From positions 124,001-188,000 of the forward strand of contig NZ_JBKGXS010000006.1 of assembly GCF_046546475.1 (NCBI RefSeq): a stretch of DNA of 64,000 nt, in the 5' to 3' direction. The position numbers and the translations under genes are program-made. This stretch comes from Pseudonocardia phyllosphaerae. Its GTDB lineage: Bacteria > Actinomycetota > Actinomycetes > Mycobacteriales > Pseudonocardiaceae. Position 1 is the first letter of the stretch, and each line of letters opens with the position of its first letter. The notes under the pieces were generated by a model. The model saw nothing but the letters and a program-made list of their open reading frames with translations, was not told where the DNA came from and made no database searches. This document shows, piece after piece, positions 62,341 to 64,000 of this stretch.

Positions 62341-62562
62341 CGATGACTCCCTCCCGCCTCCCCGATCGGTGGGGAGGTCGTGCGGCGACCATCTTGTCAC
62401 TCCGCGCGCGGGACGCCAGTGGGGCGTCGGGAGCGAATCCGGCGTCCCGTTCGTTGAGCATCCCGACGACCGTGCGCGGCGGCACCGGCGACCGGCGCCC
62501 GATGGGCGGATGATCAGCGGGTTCCGGCGCGCGGGGACCGCCCGAGGGGAAGGATGGCGACG

Positions 62563-62934
62563 ATGGGACTGCTGGACAGGTTCCGCTCCGGCCGGACGTC
62601 CGGTGGCGCCACCACACGCTCGGGCACCGAGGCCTACCTGCGCGACTGGGCGGCGGCACGCCGCGGCGTGGAGGCGTTCGTGGAGCCGCCGACGGTCGTC
62701 ACCGAGACGACCGTGGTGTTCGTCGCCCACGACGGCGAGTGGACCCGGCGCCGGATCACCCCGAAACGCGCGACGAAGCTGGCCCGCGCGCTCGCGATGC
62801 CGATCTACGACGTCCAGCGGGTCGGCTATCCGCAGCGGATGCGCGACCACGACAGCCGCGAGCGGCTGCTGCGCAAGCGCGAGGAGCGCGAGGAGCTGCT
62901 GCGCAAGCTGCGGGACAAGGACCGCGAGCGCTGA
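62563..62934 (+). CDS. Small actinobacterial hypothetical protein
   Basis: 123 residues from ATG 62563, which has GGGAAGG at better spacing than ATG 62554 (three codons earlier). GTEAYLRDWAAARRGVEAFVEPPT leads into a short beta region (TTVVFVAHDGEWTRRRI), and the C-terminus is a long charged helix (RERLLRKREEREELLRKLRDKDRER, first part RERLLRKREEREELL) likely to be a coiled coil. I know similar genes from actinobacteria but no function. Divergent from lpdA. Confidence 0.72.
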   Translation: MGLLDRFRSGRTSGGATTRSGTEAYLRDWAAARRGVEAFVEPPTVVTETTVVFVAHDGEWTRRRITPKRATKLARALAMPIYDVQRVGYPQRMRDHDSRERLLRKREEREELLRKLRDKDRER

Positions 62935-62997
62935 GCGTCCGGGTGCTCAGGTGCCCCGGCTGATCAGATGTCGCGGCTGCCCGGGTGTCGGCGCAGT

Positions 62998-63849
62998 TCA
63001 GGTGTTCCGGCCCAGCGCCTTCGCCCGCTTCGCGCCGAACGCGCGCAGCGCGGGCTCCAGCCGCAGCGCCGGGCCGGGCAGCGCGCCGGTGAGCCGCATC
63101 ATCGCCGCCCGCCAGGCAGGCACCGACCGGTAGACGCGGCTCGTCCCGAACATCCCGACCAGCGCGTCGGCGACCTGCTCGGGCGTCACCAGCATCCCGG
63201 AGCGCACCAGCGCCTGCCCCTGCCCGCCGGGCTCCATGCCGCGCAGCAGGGCGGTGTCGACGCCGTCCGGGTTGACCGCGTGCACCCGGATGCCCTCGCC
63301 GCGGACCTCGTTGGCCAGCGCCGAGGTCAGCGACAGCACCCCGGCCTTCGACGCCGCGTACACCGACAGTCCCGGCACCGGGCCGAGCGCGGACAGCGAC
63401 GCCGTCACCCCGATCTCGCCGCCGTGCGCGGTCCCGGCCAGTGCCTGCTCCCGGTACGCCGCGACGGCCGCCCGGGCGCCCCACAGCGGGCCGAGCAGGT
63501 TGATCTCCACCAGGGCGCGGGCGTGCCCGGCCGAGATGCCGGTGGTGGTGCCGTCGAACCCGACGCCGGCGTTGGCGACCCAGGCACCCAGCGGGGCCAG
63601 GTCGCGGGCCAGGGTGGTCACGGTCTCCGCCTCGGCCGGGTCGGTGACGTCGTAGCCGGCCGCGCCCGCCGCGCCGATCCGGGCCGCGGTGGCCTCGGCC
63701 GCGACGCCGTCGAGGTCGGTGACCAGGACCCGGTAGCCGCGCTCGACCAGCTCCGCCGCGATCGCGGTGCCGATGCCGCCCGCGGCGCCGGTGACCACCG
63801 CCGAACGGGGAGCGTGCGCGGGGATCTCGTGACGGCGTCGTCGGGTCAT
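62998..63849 (-). CDS. SDR-family oxidoreductase
   Basis: 283 residues, classical SDR. Cofactor motif VVTGAAGGIGTAIAAEL, VANAGVGF, catalytic Ser in VTASLSALG and the YAASK Tyr/Lys, with NPDGVDTALLRG replacing the common NPG. The C-terminal extension is basic. CATACT seven bases before the ATG suggests a leaderless start. Substrate unknown. Confidence 0.87.
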   Translation of the reverse strand: MTRRRRHEIPAHAPRSAVVTGAAGGIGTAIAAELVERGYRVLVTDLDGVAAEATAARIGAAGAAGYDVTDPAEAETVTTLARDLAPLGAWVANAGVGFDGTTTGISAGHARALVEINLLGPLWGARAAVAAYREQALAGTAHGGEIGVTASLSALGPVPGLSVYAASKAGVLSLTSALANEVRGEGIRVHAVNPDGVDTALLRGMEPGGQGQALVRSGMLVTPEQVADALVGMFGTSRVYRSVPAWRAAMMRLTGALPGPALRLEPALRAFGAKRAKALGRNT

Positions 63850-63906
63850 GATCGGAAGTATGGCCTACCGGCCGGTAACCCCGGAACCCTGCCAGACTCC
63901 GGCGTC

Positions 63907-64000
63907 GTGACCGCCGCGATGCACCTGCCCCGCTTCTCCGTCCGCCAGCGGATCACCCTCGGGGTGAACCGCTACGAGATCCACGCGACCACCCCGGAGG
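63907..64000 (+). CDS. Start of a gene, possibly LURP-one/scramblase-like, cut by the window edge
   Basis: Only 31 codons are visible: VTAAMHLPRFSVRQRITLGV then NRYEIHATTPE. The FSVRQRITLGVNRYEI stretch recalls the beginning of LURP-one-related/phospholipid-scramblase-like proteins, but so short a piece cannot settle it. GTG 63907 has CAGACT eight bases upstream; ATG 63919 is an alternative. Confidence 0.45.
   Translation, partial: MTAAMHLPRFSVRQRITLGVNRYEIHATTPE

Overview
This window is chromosomal DNA of a high-GC actinobacterium. The GC content is extreme, GTG starts are frequent, mycothiol- and F420-dependent enzyme families occur, a GlnE/GlnA1/GlnA2 nitrogen block and an actinobacterial lipoyl block are present, and many genes have a -10 hexamer 6-8 bases before the start codon. 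Gene style and content fit Pseudonocardia or a close relative (Pseudonocardiaceae); that genus assignment is inference. No rRNA, tRNA, prophage, transposase or CRISPR array was seen.

Layout. 1-13.1 kb: a truncated PAC2 gene, an MFS transporter, a PadR regulator with a huge Gly/Pro-rich N-terminus, a TPP enzyme, a CBS protein, a lipoprotein, and a two-component/ABC-exporter cluster followed by a glycerophosphodiesterase and a secreted SGNH esterase. 13.1-20.7 kb: a secreted M23 peptidase behind a ~500-bp control region, soluble transhydrogenase SthA, an FGGY sugar kinase, a DUF4192 protein and GalE. 20.8-31 kb: a DtxR/IdeR metal regulator, a sulfurtransferase, an AcuC deacetylase paired with a GNAT/acyl-CoA-synthetase-like acetyltransferase, a 28-bp repeat array, class I fumarase, and FAH-family hydrolase plus mycothiol-dependent isomerase genes. 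31-34 kb: a Cys-rich protein with a 54-residue partner, and a GCS2-like ligase.

33.3-60.9 kb carries a backbone that, from memory, matches the Mycobacterium tuberculosis Rv2215-Rv2225 order: panB, exported hydrolase, glnA2, glnE, glnA1, RDD protein, DUF4191, lipA, lipB, TIGR01777 epimerase, sucB/dlaT. Here the backbone is interrupted by accessory inserts: 37.7-41.9 kb (MFS/TetR, HicAB toxin-antitoxin, a decayed PIN toxin-antitoxin locus, MarR/RidA), 45.0-49.7 kb (MerR, M50-like protease, F420 enzyme, HbpS-like protein, 2OG-Fe oxygenase, GlsB) and 53.9-57.9 kb (SDR, LLM enzyme, FAD oxidase). 60.9-64 kb: lpdA, a small hypothetical gene, an SDR and the start of one further gene.

Functional themes. 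GlnA1 has the adenylylation tyrosine, GlnE is the matching adenylyltransferase, and glnA1 has a four-half-site GlnR-like box, with a half box at glnA2. LipA/LipB make the lipoyl cofactor used by SucB, which LpdA reoxidises. AcuC and the Pat-like enzyme probably form an acetylation/deacetylation pair. The strongest previously unremarked signals are the twin GTCTA-N6-TAGAC operators at hicAB, the remnant toxin-antitoxin locus beside a near-perfect hairpin, the PadR gene with a second fully equipped internal start, and the Cys-rich/small-protein pair. I did not find a clearly novel defence or biosynthetic system.
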